From Auriscalpium vulgare (taxonomy: Eukaryota; Basidiomycota; Agaricomycetes; Russulales; Auriscalpiaceae), in the NCBI GenBank assembly GCA_019915015.1, contig JAHBBC010000028.1:62001-126000 (forward strand): a stretch of DNA of 64,000 bases, written 5' to 3'. Under the pieces are notes generated by a model. It saw only the letters and a program-made list of their open reading frames with translations, was not told the DNA's origin and ran no database searches. Made by a program: the position numbers and the translations under genes. Positions within the stretch are counted from its first letter, which is position 1, and the number at the start of each line of letters is the position of its first letter. Shown here piece by piece: positions 31,823 through 41,086 of the stretch.

Positions 31823-33917
31823 ATGGACGCTGCCACCGTCGCCGACGCCACCGCTACCCGCGCCATGCTGGATCTCCAGCTGGGCTTACTCGGGCCCATG
31901 GCGCGTGACGCCACCTCCGAGGCCCAACTCGCGCTGCTGCGCCCGCAAGCGCGCCAGCTCCTGGTACGTCTGCTCTTCCTGATCTCGCCTTCCTTTCTGA
32001 CTTGCGATTTCCTAGCGTGCCTACTACGACGCCCGTGGTCGTGGGGTGACGTTCTCCCCCGAGGCGCGCGCGCGGTACGACGCGCTTGAAGAAGCCGTGC
32101 GACCCCCGCCCCTGTTCCTCGACGAGGCGAACGAAGACGACGAGGCTGCGGAGGCCCCTGAAGCGCCCCAGGCGACCGTGCCGCGGTCCGCTCCGACCGT
32201 TGCCACGCCGTCGCCCCTCGTCGGCGCTGGGACGCGTGAGGGCACCGTCGCCGTGGCCGACCCTTCCGTTACCCGGCTCCGCCCCAAGGTGCGTGTATCG
32301 GCGGTCCTTGTCGTCACCCGCTAACCTCGCCCCTTTCTTTCTGCCCGCTCTTTACGCAGGCTCGTCGCGTGCTCGCGAACCGCGCGGAGGTGGTGTTGCC
32401 GCTCCCGGGGCCGGTCCCGCCGCCGCCTTCTGCCCGCGGGGAGCGCCTCGCCGCGCGTACCGCCACTGCGGCCGTCCAGCCTCCGTCCCAAGCCGCCGGG
32501 AAGCGCCGCGCCTCGCACTCCCCCACACCCCTCTCGTCTCCCCACGCGACCGAGTCGCCTCAACCCCGGCGCGGTCGCACCGCCAAAAAGGGTCGGCCCG
32601 CCCCTCGCCGCCGTCGCAGCCGTTCGTCGACGTCGCCGGGTAGTGGTCTCGACGACTCGCTGTCGGAGGCGGTAGACAGTGACGGCGACCCCTTGTTCCA
32701 CCGGTCGGATCGCCGCCCGACGCACACCGAGCGGTACGCTGGTGAGCGCATCAAGGTGAGCTACCCCCTCCCCATCTCCCCTGCTGTTGCTGACCGTCCA
32801 CCCTTCCAGACTTCTACCCGCTGCGGCCGCTGCCAGGCTGGTTTCGTGCGCGGGCCGGTGCGTTGTGAGTTCAAGCCTCACCGCCCCACCAAGTGCATCC
32901 GCTGTCGCGCCCAGCGCAAGGGCTGCGGCGGCGCTGTACTCGTGGACGGTTCGCGCCCTCGCGCCCCTTCCCCCCACCGTTCCCGTGGTCGGTCGGTCCG
33001 CTCCCGCGCTCCTTCTCGTGCCCCCCGGCCGCGTTCTGCCTCCCGTCGCGGCGCTGCGGCGCCTGTGGCGGCGCCCTTCTTCGCCAAGTTCCTTGCGGAC
33101 TTACTGGCGGCCGCCGACTCTGCAGGTACGTTGCTGCGCCCCTCTTACCCTTCTCCTAACACTCACCTGTTCTTCCCTCCCTTCAGATTCCCCACGTCGG
33201 GCTCGCGACCTCCTCGCGTCCGTGCTGGCGTCGGTGGACGAGGACGCGCGGCGTTTCGAGGACCTCCCTCCTGCCGACAACTTCTCCGACCATGCCGACT
33301 CCATCGCGCTCGTCCGGGCGGAGCTGGCTGCTAGCGCGACGACGCTCAACCTGTGGCCCTACCGTCACGACCGGCTCCTCGTGCGCCTTGCCCAGCTCGA
33401 GCACCAGTTCGGCTCGCGCGTGTCCGCCGACGCTGTGGCTTCCGAGGCCTCCCGCTCTCCCTCCCTCCGTAGTTCGCCGGTCGCTGGGCCCAGTGGTCAC
33501 CGGCGCTCTGACTCGCCCACCCTCGCCACCATTCCGCCCAGCTCCGTCGCCGCCTCTACTCCCGCCGCCCCGATCGTTAGCGATGAGGAGGAGGATGAGC
33601 TGGCGCCTGCTCGCGCCCCCTCCGTAGAGTCGCGCGCGTCCCCGGCTCCCGTGCATCCCGTGCTGCGCACGTATGGTCGCCGGCGCGCTGCTCGTACGCC
33701 CGCCGTGTCGGATGGCGCGGAGAGCGCGGAGGACCTTCCCTCGGCCGGCGGTATCCCCCTTGCCGCGCCTGCCGATCCAGCGGGTGTCGACGACGAGACG
33801 GACGACGACGAAGAGGAGAGCGAGGAAGGCGTGGTCGGAGTCGAGGAGAGCAGCGAGGAGGACGGTTCCGACGTTGGCGACGCCGTTGAGACCGTGTATA
33901 TGGACGTCGCTGAGTAG
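31823..33917 (+). CDS. Antisense cargo gene 3, 618 aa, Cys-rich zinc-binding-like protein
   Basis: Five exons: 31823-31963, 32016-32288, 32360-32755, 32810-33125, 33187-33917, all GT-AG, total 1857 nt (618 aa plus stop). The first intron is phase 0 after 47 codons, close to the 49 of cargo genes 1 and 2. After an Arg/Pro/Ser-rich basic stretch (KKGRPAPRRRRSRSS), residues about 275-310 hold CGRCQ...C...CIRCRAQRKGC, a Cys6 pattern reminiscent of Zn2Cys6 or knuckle-type nucleic-acid binders. The C-terminal 100 residues are highly acidic (DDETDDDEEESEE). It could be a DNA/RNA-binding or chaperone-like accessory protein of the element; that is inference. Confidence 0.75.
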
Positions 33918-34139
33918 GTCGACCCTTTCTCGCATTTTTCTCTGTTTCTTGTATTCTCTTGTTTTTGCGTTACTTTTCTTGTTGTTTTTCGTGCTGTCGT
34001 CTCTACGCATGCTTGCCCAAATAGAATTTTAGTGTCCCCCCCACCACAAGAGGAGAAAAGAAATAAGTTGAACCAATAGTCTCAGTGTACTGTCCGTGGT
34101 GTATCTCCTTAACGTAATACCTAGTCCAGTCGTATCGCG

Positions 34140-34174
34140 TCCTCCCCCCGACTGAAACTGCTGACCTCAGCAGT
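34140..34174 (-). promoter_or_regulatory. Internal polypurine tract and hairpin, copy 3 (just after pol)
   Basis: Plus strand TCCTCCCCCC-GACTGA, then perfect hairpin ACTGCTG-ACCT-CAGCAGT (34157-34174). It starts 14 nt beyond the pol stop. In ordinary Ty3 elements the polypurine tract and LTR follow pol closely, so this may be the ancestral position. Confidence 0.75.
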
Positions 34175-34187
34175 CGCGCACGGCCGG

Positions 34188-37100
34188 TCAGGCGACACTA
34201 CCGTCTTCCGCGCTGTTACTCGCTGTGTCCGACGCGTCGCTGTCTATGCTGCGTGATTCCTGTGCTTGGGCGTCGGAGCCAGGCTGCCCGAGAAGCTCGT
34301 TTAGTCGTCGGGCGGGTATGTCGATGAACTCCGGTAGCGGAGGAAGCGTGATGTGTGGTCGCGCGAAGTACGGAATGACGCGAAACTCCGCAGTGGGCCT
34401 GTCGAAGACCGCCCCGTGCATATCACACAGGACGTACGGTCCACCGCGTCGCCGCCCAATTACGATGAACGGACCGTCGTAGCGAGGCAGCATCTTGCGG
34501 TCGAGTGATTTCTCGAACTGCGTGAAACGTACCAGGACAAGGTCGCCTCGTTGGAAGCCGTAGTTCTTGATCGACGCTTCGTGGTCGCGCTCGAAAATCA
34601 GCGCATCATGCCGCCGCTTGTCAAACACTTTCGAGTGGAGCGTACGGAGCTGGGTGCGGCGCTTCTGAAGTGCGACAGCCCGTCGCGCGATTAAATCCGT
34701 CGTCGACAGTATTGAGTCAGGCGGTGGTAGGAGATACGTCGCCTCTACGATATCGAGGGGCATCAATGCCTGCGTGCCAGTCGCCGCGAAGTAGGGGGAG
34801 CAGCCCATACGCCTGCGCGTTGTGATCCTGTCCGCCCAGAATACCGAGTGTGCGACCGTGGCCCACTTGCTCGCGTCACCGTCGGCGGCCTTGTACAGGG
34901 CCTGTCGGACGTCGAAATGCGATCGCTCTACGATTCCGTTGGATCGCGAGTTATAGCCTGAGATGCGGATGTGCTGCACGCCGTAATCTTCCTCGAGGTG
35001 CTTCATCGCTGCTAGGTACGGCGTCCCGTTATCCGTTACGATTTCCCGGAGCGCTCCCCAGCGACAGAGTACGTCCTCGAATATCCATCGCGCGAGCGAC
35101 TTGGCATTTTCCTGACGCAGCATGCGCCACTCTGGGAAATGCGAGACCGAGCACCTGCCTTGTACGATGTATTTGAAACCTCGCGAAGCCGGCATGTGCA
35201 TGGTATCAGCGTACATCTTGGCGAACAGCGGCGCCGGGGTCGCGACCGTTGGGGGAATGAGCACGTGCTTCACCTGTCGCACTTGACAAATGTGGCACGA
35301 TCGGACAAACCACGCGACGTCGCGGTCCATGTAGGGCCACCAGAAGCGTTCGAGGAGAAACATCTTGGTCGGGTACGCGCCGCGATGGCCGACGTCGTCG
35401 TGGCACGCTTTTAAAGCCCCTATGCGGCGTTCCGGTGCTAAAACGAGCTGGTGGCGCCCCTGCGGCTCCTTGCGAAAGAGACTCGTGCCATCGAGGAAGA
35501 ACTCAGTGCAGTACCTTAGGAACGTCGCATACTCTTGGTCGGCGAGGCCCTCCGGTCGTTGGAGCGTGTTGTGCCATTCCCGCACTCGAACGAGTCGCTC
35601 GTCGGCCTGCTGCGCCTTGATGTCGCGGTCAACGGCGTCGTACGACAACTCTGTCGGAGCTGCCTGGGTGACGAACGTTGCGATCGCGGCCCTTGGTTGG
35701 TCGCGCGGATCCCCCGACCGTGGCCTTGTACTGCGCGGTACGTATGCGTTCACGAGGTGAATGAAGCCATACATTGCGTCGACCCAATCCTCGAACCCGT
35801 CGTGCTCATTCTCTGCCACGTCGCCCGGTTGGCGCCTTCGTCGCGACATCCCGTCAGGCCCATGAAACAGGCCGGGCACGTGAACTAGGACGAAATGGAA
35901 CATTAAAATGGCAATAATCCACCGATTCATGCTGGCTGAGGGTTCAATATCGGGGTTGTCGAGCATGCCCTTAATGTAGCGTGCGTCGACTTCCACGACC
36001 ATGTTCCGCACTCCGATGAGATATATCTTCAGCGCGCGGAGCGCCCGAAACAGGCCGTATAATTCTAACTTTGGTTGCGAAAAACGCGCCTCGCGATCGT
36101 TCAACGCGATGGACCCAAACCGTGCGTACCGACGCTTCTTGCGACTCTTCGGATCGTCGGCGTCAGCCTGGCACAGCAAGAACCCGACCGCAATAGGAGA
36201 CGTATCGACCGCGAGGATAACCGGTTTGCCCGACTGATAGTCGATCGGTTTCAGGGCTGGCGACTCCAGCAACGCGCTTTTGAGATCTTCCATAGCTGCT
36301 AATTGTTCCGCTCCGAATTCGAATGGCACATCTTTCCTCGTAAGGTGCGTGAGCGCATGCGCGCGATGTGCGAAATGGTGGATGAAGATCCTCAGCACCC
36401 CGACCGTCCCGAGGAACGCCCGCACATCGGACAGGTCTTGACATGGCCCCCAATTCACAATCTTAGCCACCCGTTGTTCGTCGGGGATCCGCCCGTCCCT
36501 CGTGCAGCGGTGTCCGACCACGACAATTTCGGGCGCGCACAAAATAGTCTTCCAACCCGAAAACGTCCCGCCCGAATAACCCATGCGCTGTACGACGCGG
36601 TTGAGATTCTGAAAGTGTTCCCAGACAAATCGGCGGATGCCCTCGTTGTCAGCGATTGTCTCGTACTTCCCCTGGTCGTCCTTGTATTCGCTCGCGGGGC
36701 CCTTGACCGGTACGTCATCAATAAACGGTATCGTGACGTGGGGAATTTCCGGCCTCAGGATATGTGTGACGTCGTCGTGGAAGATAGGCACTGAATTCGT
36801 CCAGCCCATCGGTAGTGTTACCAACCGCAGCGCGCCGTAAGGGGTCTGGAACGTAGTGAGGTCGCGCGATGCTGGGTCCAATGCTCGCTCGTCGTATCCG
36901 ACGTACAGATCCAGCATCGCGCCGCAAGCCCGACCCGCGAATTGCTCGGCCAGTTGGTCGGTAAACGGGGGCACACCGGAATGAGCTATCGTGACGGCGT
37001 TTAACGGCTCCAGGCTGTGCACTATGCGCAGGCTCGTTCCATCCTTTTTGACCACGCAGAACCACCGCGACCTATACGACGAATTGGATGGTTCGTAGAC

Positions 37101-37847
37101 GTTCGCGGCCAACTTCCGACTGATTTGTTCCATGACTTGGTCGTAGATTCCCGGCGGGATCGGTATGTTGCGTTGTACCCATGGCGTGTGCGGTACGACG
37201 GGTATCGTGACCGGCGGAAAGAAATCTTCGCGGAAGTGGCCTCGCTCGCTGTCGTCCCACGCGAACGCACCGTTGTGCTCGCACATAAAATGGTGCATCA
37301 GCTTGCGTTCCTCCTTCCACAAGAAGTCCCCCTCGTGAACTACGTCGAATTGGTCGCGGCGCTCCTCGGTGTAACGCCCCGTCGGCCGGAAGTCAGGGGG
37401 CTTCGTTGGTAACTTGGGTAGTGTCGCTAGCGGGTCGCCTCGTATGTCGCGTATGATTCTGAACTGCCCAGGCAAGTCGGCTAGTACTGGCTTCACTTTT
37501 AGGTGGGCTGGCTTATACTTTTTCTTGGTCGCTGCGAAAACTGCGCGTGCCCGCGCGCTGCTTGGCAGCGACTTACAGTCGCGAAATTCCTGTTCGCCTG
37601 CGAACGATGGCACCCCGGCTGGGGCGAGAAAGAAAACGGGCGCCGATGGAACGTCTAAAGTCGCGTCGGTCGGCCGATCAAATATTGGAGGGGTAGATTC
37701 TGGGAGATCGCAAAATGCTAAATAGGTTGCTCGTAACTCTTCCGGAGAACTAGAGGAGTCGAAGGGGACCACGGCTTCCACGGAAATAGGATCGGCGGCG
37801 TCGCCCGTGAACTCGAGGACGAGCGCCACTTCCGCCTGGTCGTCCAA
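34188..37847 (-). CDS. pol: Pol: reverse transcriptase, RNase H, integrase
   Basis: About 1219 codons in the third frame; expressed by frameshift, since the 5' end has no ATG (first possible start TTG). RT has SRWFCVVKKDG, GVPPFTDQLA, LVTLPMGWTNS and the active site FIDD (residues 375-378, in place of YxDD). RNase H spans about 543-680 with VDTS, KLELYG and VEVDARYIKGM. Integrase has the HHCC finger (CHDDVGHRG ... CHIC, about 815-855) and the D-D-E triad: YADTMHM, VTDNGTPY, NGIVERSH (about 881, 939, 974). The order RT-RNase H-integrase places it with Ty3/gypsy, in the clade widespread in agaricomycetes. The frame is intact. Confidence 0.95.
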   Translation of the reverse strand: MDDQAEVALVLEFTGDAADPISVEAVVPFDSSSSPEELRATYLAFCDLPESTPPIFDRPTDATLDVPSAPVFFLAPAGVPSFAGEQEFRDCKSLPSSARARAVFAATKKKYKPAHLKVKPVLADLPGQFRIIRDIRGDPLATLPKLPTKPPDFRPTGRYTEERRDQFDVVHEGDFLWKEERKLMHHFMCEHNGAFAWDDSERGHFREDFFPPVTIPVVPHTPWVQRNIPIPPGIYDQVMEQISRKLAANVYEPSNSSYRSRWFCVVKKDGTSLRIVHSLEPLNAVTIAHSGVPPFTDQLAEQFAGRACGAMLDLYVGYDERALDPASRDLTTFQTPYGALRLVTLPMGWTNSVPIFHDDVTHILRPEIPHVTIPFIDDVPVKGPASEYKDDQGKYETIADNEGIRRFVWEHFQNLNRVVQRMGYSGGTFSGWKTILCAPEIVVVGHRCTRDGRIPDEQRVAKIVNWGPCQDLSDVRAFLGTVGVLRIFIHHFAHRAHALTHLTRKDVPFEFGAEQLAAMEDLKSALLESPALKPIDYQSGKPVILAVDTSPIAVGFLLCQADADDPKSRKKRRYARFGSIALNDREARFSQPKLELYGLFRALRALKIYLIGVRNMVVEVDARYIKGMLDNPDIEPSASMNRWIIAILMFHFVLVHVPGLFHGPDGMSRRRRQPGDVAENEHDGFEDWVDAMYGFIHLVNAYVPRSTRPRSGDPRDQPRAAIATFVTQAAPTELSYDAVDRDIKAQQADERLVRVREWHNTLQRPEGLADQEYATFLRYCTEFFLDGTSLFRKEPQGRHQLVLAPERRIGALKACHDDVGHRGAYPTKMFLLERFWWPYMDRDVAWFVRSCHICQVRQVKHVLIPPTVATPAPLFAKMYADTMHMPASRGFKYIVQGRCSVSHFPEWRMLRQENAKSLARWIFEDVLCRWGALREIVTDNGTPYLAAMKHLEEDYGVQHIRISGYNSRSNGIVERSHFDVRQALYKAADGDASKWATVAHSVFWADRITTRRRMGCSPYFAATGTQALMPLDIVEATYLLPPPDSILSTTDLIARRAVALQKRRTQLRTLHSKVFDKRRHDALIFERDHEASIKNYGFQRGDLVLVRFTQFEKSLDRKMLPRYDGPFIVIGRRRGGPYVLCDMHGAVFDRPTAEFRVIPYFARPHITLPPLPEFIDIPARRLNELLGQPGSDAQAQESRSIDSDASDTASNSAEDGSVA

Positions 37848-37855
37848 CGACGCCT

Positions 37856-39517
37856 CTAGAGCCGAAAATCCCTGCGCTCGCCGGCGCTCTGAACGATGCG
37901 ACGCGAGCCTCGCTCTACTGTCGGGACGGTCGCCGTCGCTTGAGTGTTGGGATCGGTGATCGTGACGGTCTGTCGCTCATCGACAAAGTTGCGGACTATA
38001 CTCCCAGTGAGGACGTCGAAGGGCCTCCCTAGCAGGATGTCGTAGGCCGGAGAACGTATGACGTGTATCTGTACGTAGAGCGTGATGTCGCCTAGCTTTA
38101 GCGCTACGTTGCGGGCTAGCCCGAGGGATTTGTCAATCGAGCCGTTGGCGGAAAGCATGTCCAGTGTGATCGCGGGATCATATGCCAGGCCGAGAAAATG
38201 ACAAACGTCTTCGGACATGGAGATGACCTGCGACCCTGGATCCAGGATAGCCTCAATGTGCGCTTGGTTATCCACCAAGGGCAGGACCGCTCGCAATGCC
38301 GATGACTCTTTTGCGACCACCAGCGGGGCCGGTTTCTCGGCCGAGGCACTCATCAACGTCAGCATCGGGTCGGAGAGCACCAGCGACCCGCGAGGCGGCA
38401 CCGCTGGCTGGCTCTGTATGGCCTGCAAGAACGACGACGGCATGTGCGAGGTGTATCCCCGCGCTCGATCTCTCTCCTGCTCGCGCTCTTCCTCGTACAA
38501 GTCGCCGGGTAGGTCCGACCACTCCTTGGTAGGCCCTTCCCCTTCCGCTACGACCGTGTGTAGGACCGCTACTGGGGAGTCCCCGCTGGACAGTACCGGG
38601 GCCGCTATGCGTCGCGGGGTGATAGCGTATCGCAACTGGGAACGTACTTCTGGCGCCAGCGACAGTAACTCGCTCTGTGTCAGAGTGACGGAAGTCTCCA
38701 TCGCGCGGCCGTAGACTTCCTTCGCGACTTCCTCACTATGGATGGGCGTGTCCTTGGTATAGGCGGCGACTGGTTTCTTCCCTTTGTCTGGTCGGGACGC
38801 GTCCCCGACGGGTATGTAGGTTGCGTCGGGTACGGAGGCGAAAGGATGGATGGGTTCCGGCTCTATCTCCTCGGGGTCCTTCTCGACTGTCGGCTCACCC
38901 TCGCTCTCTTCCATCGCCGCTTCCGCATCCTCTGGACCTTCGGGCACCGCGAACGTAACCTTCGGCCGCTTGGCCGTGAATTTCGACGGAGATATGACCA
39001 CCTCAGGGACTAGCCTCTTGGATCGCACTCTCTCCCGGGCAGCGGACCGATTGGTGGCGGTAACTCTCCGTTGCGAATCGCTGCCTCCCTTCGGGCCCGG
39101 CCGGCGTTCCTCTGCTCCTTCATGAGGGTTAATACCGCCATCTCTTGACGCAACTCCTCGAGTCGCTCGTCGTCCGTCAACGGCGGGATTAACTGGATGA
39201 GCCCGGCGACCGGCTGGTCGCGCGCAGGTCGGAGCGGGTAGTCGGTGACGGCGATGGGACCTGTCGATGCCAACATCATTGTTTCCGTCGCGTTGCCCGC
39301 GACTCTGGCCGCGACGTCGGCGCGCAGCCCGGACGGGTCCGTGCGATAATATTCGTCTACCCTCGCTTGAATCGGGCCTAGCCCAAATGGCACTGGCCTG
39401 CCGTTCTTGAGTACCACCTGGTTCATCTCGTTGCGTACCACCCGCCCCGTCGCTATGTAGTCTTGCAGGACGAGGCATTCGCGGATGAAGTGCTCGGGAC
39501 CGTTGCAGAACGAGCAC
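37856..39517 (-). CDS. pro: Pro: aspartic protease frame
   Basis: The frame is open from 39517, overlapping gag by about 500 nt, but meaningful sequence starts near the gag stop at 39010. That fits entry by -1 frameshift. After an acidic linker the protease has AILDPGSQVISMS (DPG in place of DTG/DSG, a variant known in fungal Ty3 elements) and AYDILLGRPFDVLTG, the retropepsin ILLGR motif. It ends in TAG at 37856. The pol frame is one further -1 step and is open for at least 120 nt before the pro stop. Confidence 0.85.
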   Translation of the reverse strand: MLVLQRSRALHPRMPRPARLHSDGAGGTQRDEPGGTQERQASAIWARPDSSEGRRILSHGPVRAARRRRGQSRGQRDGNNDVGIDRSHRRHRLPAPTCARPAGRRAHPVNPAVDGRRATRGVASRDGGINPHEGAEERRPGPKGGSDSQRRVTATNRSAARERVRSKRLVPEVVISPSKFTAKRPKVTFAVPEGPEDAEAAMEESEGEPTVEKDPEEIEPEPIHPFASVPDATYIPVGDASRPDKGKKPVAAYTKDTPIHSEEVAKEVYGRAMETSVTLTQSELLSLAPEVRSQLRYAITPRRIAAPVLSSGDSPVAVLHTVVAEGEGPTKEWSDLPGDLYEEEREQERDRARGYTSHMPSSFLQAIQSQPAVPPRGSLVLSDPMLTLMSASAEKPAPLVVAKESSALRAVLPLVDNQAHIEAILDPGSQVISMSEDVCHFLGLAYDPAITLDMLSANGSIDKSLGLARNVALKLGDITLYVQIHVIRSPAYDILLGRPFDVLTGSIVRNFVDERQTVTITDPNTQATATVPTVERGSRRIVQSAGERRDFRL

Positions 39518-41037
39518 CTGGCGCCATCCTGTCCCGGGGCCGGGCGAGGACGATCGAAACGAGCGGCCGACGCCATCATCGGGCCCGGTGGCCCGCGCGT
39601 GTACGCCGACGGCTGCGGGCCTGCGTTACTCATCCCCATCGCATCGGCTCTCCCCGCGCTATACGCTTTCGCGATCTGCTCGGCCGCCTTCTCCATCAGA
39701 GCGGCAAACTGTTCGACCTTGATCGCCGGTTCTTCCGCCTTGACGGCCACGGGTTGGGACAAGTCGGCCAGACCCGCGGGGACGCTGAGCCCTGCCGATC
39801 GCGGGGTGCTCGACGTGCCGTGCAGCACGTACCGCGCCGCTTCCACTATTTGGTCCATCGGGTACGGGCCGTCGCGATCGTGGTCGGGATACTTCAGCTG
39901 CAGCCGCTGCTCTATCCTATCTTGCAGTCCCTTCTGGAATCCACGCAAGAAAGTGTAGTCGCGGTCGCGCTCGGAGATCCGCTGCCGCCCTATAAGAAAC
40001 TGGGAGATCGCGTAGAAACCGCGATAGTATTCCCCAACGTCGCCGATGGTCGTGATGCCTCGGCGGGCTGTCTCGGCGACGAGCTGATCGAGGTCGCCCA
40101 TCGTGTATTTGCGCTCCTCGTCCGCTCCGGGGTATAGCGCTATGATCGCGGTCACGAACTCTTCGAACGTCGCATTGCCCGCGTACTGGGGTCGGCTTTG
40201 CCACTGGTCTGCTGTAAGGACGTCCAGGTATCGCGTGGCGTGCTCCTTCTTCTCCTGGTCCTGGCCGTCCTCGATACCCGCCCGCGTGAACAAGTGCCTC
40301 AACTCCGCGAAATAGCGTTGCAGCTCGCGCGGCTTAAGATTGTCGAACTTAGGGGCTTGGCGGTCGCCACGGGTAGGCATCGGAGTGGCCATGGTCGCAC
40401 GACGGGGTAAACGCGATAACGGAGTACTGGATTGCGATGTGGGAGAAACTGGTCGGGAAACCTGTGCGGCCGCTCCACGCCCGTCTCCTGATAAACCTCC
40501 GTGCGTTCCGACGTTTCCGCGGTCGGAAGCCAAGCGGTCGCTGTCGGAAGGCACCTGTGCCTCGTCTCGGTCCTCATCCATCAGCGCAGCCACTTCGGGC
40601 TCCGATTCCGACGGGGTAAGCTCCGGCGACGACCATTGTCGCATCGCTCCGCCAGTCAGCAACTCGATCGACGCCTCATTGACGTCCAGGAGCTCCTGAT
40701 GGAGGGACCGTCTACCATCCCAACCGTGCTCCGACTCCTCCGATTGGACAGGGCCTGCCTCCGCGTTTTGATCGCCGGGAGCCTCGCCCGCAGCATCCCC
40801 GTCGTTCTCGGGTGCTGCGTCCGACCCACCCGATGCCTCGCCGTCGTCGTTTTCGTTGTCGCCCTCGGCGCCTTCAGCGCTGGAAGTCGCGCGCTCTTCG
40901 CCCGACGCCCCACCTTCCGACGATGCGAGGTGTCCTGGCATGGACTCCGCCCGCTGACTGGTCGAGTACTCCGACGGGGCCGATCGGGGCGGTGCGCGTC
41001 GAGTGGGCTCTACGATAACCCTCGCCTTTGGTGCCAT
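39010..41037 (-). CDS. gag: Gag: capsid and nucleocapsid, 675 aa
   Basis: ATG at 41037 (MAPKARVIVEPTRR), 50 nt inside the LTR. The N-terminal 200 residues are disordered and acidic. Then comes a capsid-like helical region with LKPRELQRYFAELRHLFTRAG and YPGADEERKYTMGDL, and a CCHC zinc knuckle CSFCNGPEHFIREC. Ends PLPGRECDPRG. Retrotransposon gag forms the virus-like particle and binds the RNA. Confidence 0.92.
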   Translation of the reverse strand: MAPKARVIVEPTRRAPPRSAPSEYSTSQRAESMPGHLASSEGGASGEERATSSAEGAEGDNENDDGEASGGSDAAPENDGDAAGEAPGDQNAEAGPVQSEESEHGWDGRRSLHQELLDVNEASIELLTGGAMRQWSSPELTPSESEPEVAALMDEDRDEAQVPSDSDRLASDRGNVGTHGGLSGDGRGAAAQVSRPVSPTSQSSTPLSRLPRRATMATPMPTRGDRQAPKFDNLKPRELQRYFAELRHLFTRAGIEDGQDQEKKEHATRYLDVLTADQWQSRPQYAGNATFEEFVTAIIALYPGADEERKYTMGDLDQLVAETARRGITTIGDVGEYYRGFYAISQFLIGRQRISERDRDYTFLRGFQKGLQDRIEQRLQLKYPDHDRDGPYPMDQIVEAARYVLHGTSSTPRSAGLSVPAGLADLSQPVAVKAEEPAIKVEQFAALMEKAAEQIAKAYSAGRADAMGMSNAGPQPSAYTRGPPGPMMASAARFDRPRPAPGQDGARCSFCNGPEHFIRECLVLQDYIATGRVVRNEMNQVVLKNGRPVPFGLGPIQARVDEYYRTDPSGLRADVAARVAGNATETMMLASTGPIAVTDYPLRPARDQPVAGLIQLIPPLTDDERLEELRQEMAVLTLMKEQRNAGRARREAAIRNGELPPPIGPLPGRECDPRG

Positions 41038-41065
41038 CGGGTTGCTGAGCGGTTGACACTAGCCC

Positions 41066-41082
41066 CCTCGCGGTGGGCTCCA
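41066..41082 (-). other. Putative primer-binding site of Ty3 element
   Basis: Minus strand TGGAGCCCACCGCGAGG, four nt inside the LTR. It starts with TGG, the complement of a tRNA CCA end. I cannot name the tRNA from memory. Confidence 0.5.
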
Positions 41083-41086
41083 CAAA

